NCBI GenBank assembly: GCA_963585895.1
Contig: OY757939.1
Coordinates: 62,866,510 to 62,930,509 of the forward strand
From: Sepioteuthis lessoniana
Taxonomy: Eukaryota; Mollusca; Cephalopoda; Myopsida; Loliginidae
Length of the DNA stretch: 64,000 nt
Reading direction: 5' to 3'
Below the pieces are notes generated by a model, which saw nothing but the letters and a program-made list of their open reading frames with translations, had not been told where the DNA came from and did no database searches. Positions 52,066 through 61,320 of the stretch are shown in pieces; within the stretch, counting starts at the first letter, position 1; the number at the start of each line of letters is the position of its first letter. The translations under genes and the position numbers were made by a program.

Positions 52066-52365
52066 TATTTACCCAACCCCTCTGCCTCGGGTAGAGTGTG
52101 AAACAAGGTCAGTTATTAAGTGGAATAAAACAGCTTTGAATTCAGAGATATCATTCCCCTAGAATAATGGCCATTCTTGAAAAGGCAAAAAGGCCAAAGA
52201 ACTCACACTGCCCAACTGTTTACCAACATCTGAGTGAAGAACAGAAGGATTAATTCCCAAGGGCATTAGCACGCCGGGAAATGCAAACTGCCTCGCCCAG
52301 GATTCGAACCCGGTTCTCTGATTCTATTTCCTGCGACGATGACCGTTACGCTAACCGTACATAAG
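52066..52365 (-). mobile_element. SINE-A copy, diverged
   Basis: Minus sense: TACGGTTAGCGTAACGGTCA, ATCGTCGCAGGAAATAGAAT, GGGTTCGAATCCTGGGCGAG, TTTGCATTTCCCGGCGTGC, then CAGTGTGAGTTCTTTGGCC, TCTGAATTCAAAGCTG, end GGGTTGGGTAAATA. Has an insertion near 52170-52190. Confidence 0.85.
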
Positions 52366-53310
52366 ATCTAAAATGAAGATATGCAATTTTTATAAGAATG
52401 TGATGATGTCCAGACGTCGAGACCGCTATCTAGTCTTTGTTAAGAGGAGACAAAACCAATTCTCTATATATTCTACCTGCAGTCTCAGTTAATTTTGAAC
52501 AGCAGTTTTTTGCAAAATACATGATTTTGCAAGTGTAGCCGTCCTCACATCTAACTCCGTGAGAAAATTCATCTCAGTGGTGAGAGTTGAGAAGGAGGAA
52601 GATAGTAAAAGAAATATCTCCAATAAAAAGAGGAGTTTTAGAGGTGCTTCGACGAATGAATAGCTCACTGGAATAAGCATGCTGAACCAAAACTCGCTCA
52701 TTGTCATTTACTAACTTTAGCTTAATGCAAGACCAGATGTATCAGGCACCCAGGAAGAACTGAAATCTCTAACAAAGGTCTGCTATCTAAGCTAAGCTAC
52801 CAATTAAAAGGCACCCTCGCTGGAATAAGCCTGGTTAAGGACAAGAAGACTATTTCGATGAAAATTAACGTTTCATCCATTGCATCCAGGATTTGACTTT
52901 GGGTCACTGATTCCATTTCCCACGCCAATGAACGTTACGCTCAGCTCGTCTCCATAAACACAAAAATAAGTAACAAATTAAGTGACCTCGTTAGCATCTA
53001 TCCGACGTTCTTATCATAAAGATGCACTTTCAGATTTGTGAAGAGGCGACCATTGACTCTGTTGTCATTACTTTTAGAATAATTACCTCTCTGACAAATT
53101 TACTCTTCCTGCCAAAGTCCAACAGCTTCAGTCTAACGAATAATTAATGCGATCGAATTACAACTGGTTGAAATGTAATCGGAAAATTCACAGGATTTTC
53201 ATAATGTGGGCGTCGTTGTATTGACTCGACACGCAAGTACTCACAGGGTCGGGTAGGTTAGCTATAATAAGATGAACTTTCAGACAATTGGATAAAAGAC
53301 TAAATAGATC
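52366..53310. other. Unassigned block of mixed composition
   Basis: Less AT-rich than most spacers here and free of microsatellites. A fragment at about 52880-52950 (minus sense GAGCTGAGCGTAACGTTCATTG, then AAATCCTGGATGCAATGG) looks like a SINE-A head. A 72-residue minus frame at 52489-52707 shows no family. This is one of the few stretches where unique sequence could survive. Confidence 0.4.
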
Positions 53311-53321
53311 ATGCAATTCAA

Positions 53322-53326
<5 letters not shown>

Positions 53327-53363
<37 letters not shown>
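53327..53363. repeat. (TA)n microsatellite
   Basis: Uninterrupted TA run. Confidence 0.9.
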
Positions 53364-53366
<3 letters not shown>

Positions 53367-53464
53367 TGAAAGAAAGAAAACCCTCTCTTCCGGTAGCATG
53401 AGTGGGCTAGTAAACAACGAACAATCTTTATACGAAAAACGATACGCATATATAGGGTTCGTTC

Positions 53465-53645
53465 AAATACTTAGGAGGTTTGTTCAAAGAAATATCGAAA
53501 CTAAAACCGTATTTAACAAAACAAAATAAACAATGGATTATACATTTACAAAAAAAGAAATAAAGGAAAAATGAATTGCCAGTAATTTTTTCAAAATACG
53601 AAGTCAATTCAAATAGTATCCAGACTAAGTTCTCTGTGGGTGTGT
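53465..53645 (+). mobile_element. Second mariner-like family, doubled terminal segment
   Basis: TACTTAGGAGGTTTGTTCAAAGAAATATCGAAACTAAA and, about 110 bp later, TACGAAGTCAATTCAAATAGTATCCAGACTAAG. Both units follow the pattern at 15.5 and 47.6 kb. Confidence 0.35.
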
Positions 53646-53657
53646 GGATTTTGTCAG

Positions 53658-53693
<36 letters not shown>

Positions 53694-53730
53694 CATGTGT
53701 ATATATATATGTGTGTATAAATGTGTATGC

Positions 53731-54485
53731 AGAAAAAATAAAACAAACGAAAAATATATATTGCTGAAGTTTTGATGATTTGTTTTTTGCTTGTTTGTTT
53801 TGTTTATTTTTATGCCAACGGGTTTCGACTTGAATATAAAAACATCCTATTTGAATCATTTTTAGTGTGAGCGATGAAACCATTATAACAGATAAATCTT
53901 ATTATCAGTTGGAGGTCATCATTAGGGAAAAAGAATTTTTCTTGTGAAAACGAAATAACACCGAGTAATATGTTTGAAATTGATTACGTCATGAGGTCGA
54001 ATTTTTTGAAAGAGAGTAGAAGCGTTTTATGGTTTTAGAAACAAATTTTTTAACGGTTTATGATTTTAAATGTCCAGAAAAGGGGGGGCTTGTATTATAT
54101 GTGGATTTTGAAATCTTTTAGTATTATTTTTGCTTGAGAGGGTGTATTTTGTAAAAACCTTGTCGTTGTAATATTGTGTGAAAATAAAATATTGACGATA
54201 CTTCAATATTTCTGCATTTATGCCGGTCGTGGATGACGACAAATATATTAGATTTTTGGAAGTCAAATGTGTAGTTGGTTGAGATATGAGAGACGAAGGA
54301 ATTTATTGTGTTGCCGATTTTAAAATCTTTTTTTGTTCATGAATTCTTTTGTTCAGATTTTTACTAGTTTCAAACATTTTGCAGTCGAAACATGTTGGCA
54401 TAAAAATAAACAAAACAAACAAACAATAAATAAATCATCAAAACTGCAGCAATATTTATTTTTCGTTCGTTTTCTTTTTTCTACA
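53731..54485. mobile_element. Inverted-repeat element with about 100-bp arms
   Basis: Left arm about 53731-53832 and right arm about 54382-54485 are inverted copies (GGCATAAAAATAAACAAAAC, AATCATCAAAACT(T/G)CAGCAAT, ATTTTTCGTT(T/C)GTTTT). The interior of about 550 bp is AT-rich, with broken minus-sense frames I do not recognise. The arm layout recalls the Penelope inverted ends at 12.4-14.1 kb, but there is no RT here, so a foldback or MITE-like element is as likely. Confidence 0.5.
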
Positions 54486-54581
54486 TATATTTTGCTTTAT
54501 TTCATTTCTTCTCACATATATATGTATATATAAGCATGTATATATGTGTATACATATGCAATCGTGTACATATATATATAC

Positions 54582-54621
<40 letters not shown>

Positions 54622-54680
54622 ATTTATATGTGTGTGAATATATATACGTGTGTGCATGTATATTCATATGTATATCTGTG
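54486..54680. repeat. TA/TG microsatellite region
   Basis: ACATATATATG, (TA)n and a TG run at 54597-54621. Confidence 0.85.
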
Positions 54681-54821
54681 AGCGCATACACGGGTCTTTC
54701 AATAAATATAGTGAATGTTTTGGAAAAAGAGAAAATATTTTTCAGAATTTTCGGCCAATTTTGAATATAAACTTTGCATTGTTTGTAACAGGTTCATTGC
54801 AAAAATTATTCAAATCTCATA

Positions 54822-54824
<3 letters not shown>

Positions 54825-54856
<32 letters not shown>
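54825..54856. repeat. (TA)n microsatellite
   Basis: TA run that replaces the head of the SINE-A that follows. Confidence 0.85.
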
Positions 54857-54857
<1 letters not shown>

Positions 54858-55105
54858 GACGACCTGGGTTCAAATCTTGGACGAGGCTACTTTGCATTTA
54901 CAATAGTGCTCATACGCTAAGAAATGGTATCCATCCAACTATTCATCATCCAGCTACGGGTAAGTAGTAGGGAGACTTAGTTCCTTACCTTTGGTATGAC
55001 AACAAGTCTAGGGGAAGGAAAACTCTGAATTCAAACTCCGCTAAATAGAATGATCTTGTAGCAATGTCTGCTGGTTCAGAGAGATAGGGTAAATACATAA
55101 AAAAA
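54855..55105 (+). mobile_element. SINE-A copy, 5' truncated
   Basis: Starts in the B-box (CCTGGGTTCAAATCTTGGAC). TTTGCATTTACAATAGTGC, CCAGCTACGGGTAAGTAGTAG, GGAAAACTCTGAATTCAAAC, end AGGGTAAATACA. Confidence 0.85.
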
Positions 55106-55124
55106 AGAAAGAAAAAGACATCTA

Positions 55125-55639
55125 CACGCGGCTAACGAAGGCATTGACAGCTATCGGTAAGCTATCAATCATATGGAAATCTGAACTGACCGATAAAATG
55201 AAACGCAGTTTCTTCCAGGCAGCGGTCGTGTCGATGCTGCTGTATGGATGCACCACTTGGACGCTAACAAAGCGACCAGAGAAGAAGCTAGACGGCAATT
55301 ACACAAGAATATTGCGAGTAATATTGAACAAGTCCTAGCGGCAACACCCCACAAGGCACCAACTATACGGCCACCTACCTCCCATCACGAAAACTATCCA
55401 AGTTAGACGAACCAGACACGCAGGACACTGCTGGAGAAGAAAGGACGTGCTCATAAGTGATGTACTCCAATGGACCCCCCACATATGGTCGAAAAAAAGC
55501 AGGACGACCAGCTCGAACATGCATACAGCAGTTATGTGAGGATACGGGATGTAGCCCTGAAGACCTGCCAGAGGCGATGAACGATAGGGAGAAGTGGCGA
55601 GTGTGGGTCAGGGATATCCGTGCTAGCGGCACGACATGA

Positions 55640-55640
<1 letters not shown>
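55125..55640 (+). pseudogene. LINE-1f 3' end
   Basis: ALTAIGKLSIIWKSELTDKM, KRSFFQAAVVSMLLYGCTTW, TLTKRPEKKLDGNYTRILRV and ILNKS, then a stop. RQHPTRHQLYGHLPPITKTI and QVRRTRHAGHCWRRKDVLIS follow, then a one-base frameshift near 55480 in a C-run. GPPTYGRKKAGRPARTCIQQ and SPEDLPEAMNDREKWRVWVR close the segment, ending ASGTT. One of the youngest-looking LINE-1f copies. Confidence 0.9.

Positions 55641-55692
<52 letters not shown>
55641..55692. repeat. (TA)n at LINE-1f 3' end
   Basis: GACATGATGA then TA repeats. Second case in which a LINE-1f copy runs directly into (TA)n. Confidence 0.9.
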
Positions 55693-55693
<1 letters not shown>

Positions 55694-55993
55694 CTTTAAG
55701 AAAAACAAAAAACCGGTCACATTAGGATTATAAATTTATTTCCATCCTGTTATGAGTATTGATATGAATCAATAACAACAAAAATAACAGAACTTCTTCA
55801 GATCTAATGAATCAAATAATTACAGTCAGAATAGACCTATGAAGGAAGGGTGGGAGGGGGTAGAAGAGGAGTGAAGATTTTCCTCCCTATTTACCCACTT
55901 CAGGTTTTTCTTTTTTTTTAATTTCTTATTACCGGTTGGAATCACAGTAATTTTTTCTTTTAATTTTTAAATTCTAAATACATTTCAACTTCA

Positions 55994-56235
55994 GAGGGGG
56001 TGTCCTCGTGGTGTAATGGTTAAAGCGATGGACTGCAGAATCGTAGTAAGCGAGTTCGTACTCTAGTCGCGCTATTACGTTCACTTTCAGACAAATACCC
56101 TTGGGAAAGGTATGAACCCCCTTATCCTCCCAGCTATGGGTTAAATAGTACCACTACTGTTCTTCTAGGAGAATAGCTTTGGCATTAAATAACCTACAAA
56201 GGTTAATATGCCATTAAACAAAGAAACCAAACCTT
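55994..56235 (+). mobile_element. SINE-B copy, near consensus
   Basis: AGGGGGTGTCCTCGTGGTGT, AAAGCGATGGACTGCAGAAT, GAGTTCGTACTCTAGTCG, central motif, ACCACTACTGTTCTTCTAGG, and tail GGTTAATATGCCATTAAAC plus AAAGAAACCAAACC. Confidence 0.95.
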
Positions 56236-56531
56236 AAAACTCCAGATTTAATAATAATTTAGGGAAGTATAACATTTCTTAATAACCTTACGTAAGGATT
56301 ACAGTAATACTTATCTTAAATTAGAATTAAAATTTTAAATTCAAACTTTTTTTATATTCATAAATAAAGGGTGCTTGATATCGGTAATATTCGTGTGTGT
56401 GTGTGTTTGGATAGATGTAGTACGCAAGATAACTGTCAGTTTTTAGCTTTTGAAATGGTCTAATGACTGTATAGGCGTGAAACTAATAGTCACCAAATGC
56501 CGTCGAATCGGTGTCACGATATGCTAATACG

Positions 56532-56565
<34 letters not shown>

Positions 56566-56716
56566 GGCCGGAGCAATCCTGCCGAGCCGCTTCGTGAAAC
56601 CTAGGGAGACTCACTTGTGGCCATGTAGGAATTATTTTCATAATATTAGCTTTATCTCAGGTATTGAGCACTTTATTACATTTTAGCTTAGGTAATTCTG
56701 TCCTTGTTTTTTTTTT
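56236..56716. other. Unassigned sequence with a CA/TA microsatellite
   Basis: CA run at 56531-56549 followed by TA. A short GC-rich piece at 56565-56640 (GCCGGAGCAATCCTGCCGAG, AGACTCACTTGTGGCC) is unlike its surroundings but not assigned. Confidence 0.4.
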
Positions 56717-56784
56717 TTTCTTTTGACTAAAAATACGTGCTGCTTGATTATTTTCAAGTAGCACGTATATCTAGTCAAAAGAAA
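56717..56784 (+). other. Long imperfect hairpin (31-bp stem, 6-nt loop)
   Basis: Arms CTTTTGACTA-AAAA-TACGTGCTGCTTGA and TCAAGTAGCACGTATATCTAGTCAAAAG (56720-56747, 56754-56781) pair with two mismatches and one G-U. Three more T-A pairs extend the base. The loop is TTATTT. Size fits a small-RNA precursor or a tiny palindromic element. No evidence for expression. Confidence 0.6.
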
Positions 56785-56859
56785 TCGTATCTTCCCATTA
56801 TCTATCTTATCTCACCAACATCGGTTTACATCATCTTCCCCTCATTCCTCTAATTCATC

Positions 56860-56955
56860 TCATTTGCTAGCTATCAGATCACTCCATCATCTCCCTATCT
56901 CAAGTCTCTATCATCTCTCTATCTCATCTCTCATCACCTCTCTATCTCATTAATT

Positions 56956-56995
<40 letters not shown>

Positions 56996-57221
56996 TCTTT
57001 TTAATCTCTCTATTAACTCTCTCTGTCATCCCTCAATCTCTTCTCTATCATCTCTCTATCTCATCTCTCATCACCTCTCTATCTCATTAATTTCATCTCT
57101 CTCTCTCTCTCTCTCTCACTCAGCTCTTTTTAATCTCTCTATTAACTCTCTCTGTCATCCCTCAATCTCTTCTCTATCATCTCTCTATCCCATCTCTCAT
57201 CACCTCTCTATCTCATTAATT

Positions 57222-57257
<36 letters not shown>

Positions 57258-57475
57258 TCTTTTTAATCTCTCTATTAACTCTCTCTGTCATCCCTCAATC
57301 TCTTCTCTATCATCTCTCTATCTCATCTCTCATCACCTCTCTATCTCATTAATTTCATCTCTCTCTCTCTCTCTCAGCTCTTTTTAATCTCTCTATTAAC
57401 TCTCTCTGTCATCCCTCAATCTCTTCTCTATCATCTCTCTATCTCATCTCTCATCACCTCTCTATCTCATTAATT

Positions 57476-57517
<42 letters not shown>

Positions 57518-57743
57518 TCTTTTTAATCTCTCTATTAACTCTCTCTGTCATCCCTCAATCTCTTCTCTATCATCTCTCTATCTCATCTCTCATCACCTCT
57601 CTATCTCATTAATTTCATCTCTCTCTCTCTCTCTCTCTCTCTCAGCTCTTTTTAATCTCTCTATTAACTCTCTCTGTCATCCCTCAATCTCTTCTCTATC
57701 ATCTCTCTATCTCATCTCTCATCACCTCTCTATCTCATTAATT

Positions 57744-57779
<36 letters not shown>

Positions 57780-58160
57780 TCTTTTTAATCTCTCTATTAA
57801 CTCTCTCTGTCATCCCTCAATCTCTTCTCTATCATCTCTCTATCTCATCTCTCATCACCTATCTCATTAATTTCATCTCTCTCTCTCTCTCTCTCTCTCA
57901 CTCTCTCTCTCTCAGCCCTTTTTAATCTCTCTATTTACTCTCTCTATCATCCCTCAATCACTTCTCTATCATCTCTCTACCTGATCTTTCCATTATCTCT
58001 GTATCTCTAGTCTCCCTCGGCTCTCTACCTTATCTCTCCATTCTCTCTCATTTCTTCATCATCTTTTTATCTCAAGTCTCTATCATCATTTCTCTATTCC
58101 ATCTCTCCTTTATCTCTCTACCTCATCACAATCATGTCTTATCTCTGTATAATCTCTATT
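56860..58160. repeat. CT-rich satellite with eight long units
   Basis: From about 56955 to 57960 a unit of about 120-145 bp repeats: CAGCTCTTTTTAATCTCTCT, ATTAACTCTCTCTGTCATCC, CTCAATCTCTTCTCTATCAT, CTCATCTCTCATCACC, ATTAATTTCATC plus a (CT)n tract. The (CT)n length is the main difference between units. The flanks are a looser mix of ATCTCTCTATC motifs. Confidence 0.95.
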
Positions 58161-58175
58161 TCTTCCCTCTATTAT

Positions 58176-58464
58176 ACTATTTACCAACCCCTCCGCTCGG
58201 GCAGGATATGACACAAGGTCAATTTTTAAGCGGAGTTTAACAGGTTTTAATTCAGAGTTTTCCTTCTCCTAGACTAGTTGCCTAACCAAGGCTGAAGAAC
58301 CAAGTTTGTCCTACTATTTACCCATAGCTGGAGGGAGAATAATTGGATTCCTACCTTTCCCAAGGGTATTAGTGCTATGTGAAATGCAATCAGTCTCGTC
58401 CAGAATTTGAACTCGTGTCGCCGTGTTCATTTCCTACGACGATAACAATTACACCACGGGCACC
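58176..58464 (-). mobile_element. SINE-A copy, full length, perfect 15-bp TSD
   Basis: 289 bp between TCTTCCCTCTATTAT at 58161-58175 and 58465-58479. Minus-sense 5' end GAGGTGCCCGTGGTGTAATT, GAGTTCAAATTCTGGACG, central motif, 3' end GGGGTTGGTAAATAGT. It fixes both ends of SINE-A and shows that the tail is GGTAAATA rather than poly(A). Confidence 0.95.
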
Positions 58465-59310
58465 TCTTCCCTCTATTATCTCCCTATCTCTAGTCTTCAT
58501 CATCTCTCTATCTTAGTGCTCCACCATCTCTATGTCTCTTCGCTCTCTCACTCTGTCTTGAGTCTCCATCATCTCTTTATGTCATCACTCTATCATCTCT
58601 CTGTTTCAAGTCTCTATCATCTCTTTATCTCATCTCCCAATGATCTCTCTATCTCAAGTCTCTATCATCTCTCCATCATATTTCTATCTCGTTTCTCATC
58701 ATCTCTCTATCTTAGATCACCCACATCTCTCTATCTTGTCTTTCATCGTCTATCTCAATTATCTATCATCTCTCCATCATCTCTCTATCTCAAGTCTCTA
58801 TCATCTCTTCCTCATTTCTCTATCATCTCTCCATCATCTCTGTATCTCAAGTTTCTATCATCTTTTCCTCATCTCTCTATCTCAAGTCTCTATCATCTCT
58901 CCCTCATCTCTCTATCTCAATTATCTATCATCTCTCCATCATCTCTCTATCTCAATTATCTATCATCTCTTCCTCATCTCTCTATCATCTCTCCATCATC
59001 TCTCTATCTCAAGTCTCTATCATCTCTTCCTCATCTCACTATCTCAAGTCTCTCACCATCTTACTATCTTAGGTCACCCTCATCTCTCTATCTTGTCTCT
59101 CATCATCTCAATATCTGAATTCTCTATCATCTCTCCCTCATCTCTCTATCTCGTCTCTCATCATCTCACTATTTTAGGTCACCCACATCTCTCTATCTTG
59201 TCTCTCGTTATCTCTCTATCTGGGGTCTTTATCATCTCTTTATCTTTGGTCTCCCTTCATCTCTTTATCACAGGTTTTCATCCTTTCTCTCCATCAGGTC
59301 TCCATCATCT
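58465..59310. repeat. CT-rich satellite, second section
   Basis: Irregular repeats of TCTCTATCTCAAG, TCTCTATCATCTCTCC and ATCTTAGGTCACCC. Two long plus frames in different phases (58423-59118 and 58640-59455) encode Ser/Leu/His/Ile-rich repeats. Long frames in two phases over the same DNA indicate low stop-codon density from composition, not genes. Confidence 0.9.
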
Positions 59311-59740
59311 GTTTTGTATTATACAACTGTTTTTCTTATTCATTGGTCACTATTCAACGCACCTCAGCACACCATTTCGTATCCTCTATATTCTCTATCC
59401 ACCTTCATCTTTTTTTTTTCTTTTCTTAATTACGTACTTTTTTTTTTTGTTTTGAAATCTAATTTGACTTCTCAAACAGAAATTCCTGACATTGTTTTTT
59501 TTTTTTTTTCGTGTTTTGTTATACTAGATTCACACTCGTAGGTAAAAGCTGGCATTATACATGGTTATCAATATTTCTGACTCACAAGGATTCAATTATT
59601 TATAACTGATAAAATTATATAGTTGAGGACTTAATACTGGGCATGAAAGTTTTAAAAAGGTTGAAAAATTAAGTGAATAAAAACGGAATATGGTTGTTTT
59701 TGATCTTCCACCTTAGGCCACAAACTAATCAGTTATCAAT
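59311..59740. other. Unassigned T-rich spacer
   Basis: Poly(T) runs at 59409-59418, 59439-59447 and 59495-59508. No feature recognised. Confidence 0.4.
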
Positions 59741-59772
59741 CACAAACACACACACACACACACACACATATA
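59741..59772. repeat. (CA)n microsatellite
   Basis: CA run ending in CATATATG. Confidence 0.85.
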
Positions 59773-59937
59773 TGGGGATTGAGCACTCTGGCGAAGGATT
59801 TGTCGGCCGCCGCTAGCGTAATGCAAAGCTCTTCGAAAGAATTGAGCACTCTGGTAGCCGATAGGGTATAAAAAATGTAAACAAAGACTGCTACTGATGC
59901 TGCTGTTGCTAAATAAATAACTTAACAATTCCCTTAG

Positions 59938-60085
59938 CCAACGTGGTCCGCTTGGTGGCCGAGAGGTCTGAAACTTAAAAAGTTGGACGGGTTTCGATCC
60001 CGGATTCAAGCGTCCTGTGTGTCAAGCCACACTGAAGAGTTCTGATAGAACGAAACAGTCTGTCTGTGAATGACAATATATATAT
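59938..60085 (+). mobile_element. SINE with tRNA-Leu/Ser-like head
   Basis: GGTGGCCGAGAGGTCTGAAAC carries a class II tRNA-like A-box (TGGCCGAGAGGTC), and GGGTTTCGATCCCGG the B-box. CGTCCTGTGTGTCAAGCC, GAACGAAACAGTCTGTCTG and AATGACAATA follow, running into (TA)n. It is not an intact tRNA: there is no acceptor stem pairing. The GC-rich stretch in front (59775-59880) may be a related fragment. Confidence 0.6.
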
Positions 60086-60089
60086 AAAT

Positions 60090-60320
60090 GAATTTTAAAA
60101 TGGGATATATAAATATTCTTTTTCCCAGTCACCTCACAATTTTAAGATCTTTTTAAAGTTTTATCCCCTTCATTAATAAATACCGACGATTGACTTCTGA
60201 TGAAGTTTCCATCGAAAGGCACCTAAGTTTTATATTTCTTTTAATCGATTTTAATCTTTAAATATTAAAGTCATTAGTCCCATTATATATATATATACAT
60301 ACATATATATATATATATAG

Positions 60321-60351
<31 letters not shown>

Positions 60352-60505
60352 AGGTCAACTATGATTTTGCAACAAGGAATAGGAGTCGATAGTCGAGATG
60401 GTTGATTTGTCATTTAGATCGTGAAACTACTTGTAACAACCGAACAAGGAAATGTGAAGTAAATTCTTTATTCTATTTTTTTACAATTTTTTAATGCTTT
60501 ATTCT
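60090..60505. other. Unassigned with TA/GA microsatellites
   Basis: TA runs at 60283-60336 and GA at 60337-60352. The rest was not recognised. Confidence 0.45.
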
Positions 60506-60511
60506 TTGTCC

Positions 60512-60790
60512 AGCAGGACACATAGCGTAATGTTTATAGGTATTGGTTCCCTAAGCTTCGAAGGAGACAATCATCTGAAGGTTACTGGTTCAATCCTGAC
60601 TGCAGGCGAGTAACAATACAAGAATAATTAATTCTTGTACCCGGTTATGGCTAACGAAATCAGAACATGCGACCCCCGTGAATTCAATAAAGGACGTAGT
60701 TCAAAGTTCCGTGAAGGTTCCCGAGTTCGACAAACACCTGGAGAAGGCCGGAGGACATATCGGCCGAAATTTTGTGGAAATAAAGATGAA
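60512..60790 (+). mobile_element. SINE-like repeat with tRNA-like head
   Basis: ACACATAGCGTAATGTTTATAGG (A-box-like) and TTACTGGTTCAATCCTGAC (B-box-like) are spaced about 60 bp apart. The body includes GTACCCGGTTATGG and CACCTGGAGAAGGCCGG. A second copy is not seen in the window, so this rests on the head only. Confidence 0.4.
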
Positions 60791-60921
60791 GACAATAGTC
60801 CGAAAACCCTTAATGATAAAAAAACTTTTTCTTTGATTTTTGTTTTTTGCTTTTAGTTTGTTTTATTTTTGGTTTTCTTTTTTTCGTTTTGTTTTTACTT
60901 TCTTTTAATTTTTTGCTTCTC

Positions 60922-61106
60922 TTATGGACCCCCACACATGGCCGTGCAAAAGCAGGACGACCAGCACGAACATACATTCAGCAAATATGTGAGGATACAG
61001 GATGTTGTCCTGAAGACTTGCCTGAGGCGATGAACGATAGGGAAAAGTGGCGAGAGAGGGTCAGGGATATCTGTGTTGGCGGCACGACATGATGATGATG
61101 ATTTGG
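60922..61106 (+). pseudogene. LINE-1f 3' end, short
   Basis: LLWTPTHGRAKAGRPARTYI, QQICEDTGCCPEDLPEAMND and REKWRERVRDICVGGTT are read in one frame. ACGACATGATGATGATGATT is the tail. About 180 bp, an extreme 5' truncation. Confidence 0.9.
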
Positions 61107-61320
61107 TGTTTTATTTTCATTTTTAACTTATTTGATATTTCTTTGACTTTGAAAAAAATTAAATAAAAAATTTCAAAGAAAATAAAAACAAAACAAAAAA
61201 AATGAAAAGAAAGAAAAAATGGTATAAAAGTAAAATAAAAAATTTACCTCACATACCCTTGCTCAGCTATAAGAAGTAGTTTCACAAATCAATTTACAAA
61301 TCAAGACAAAAATTGAAAAG

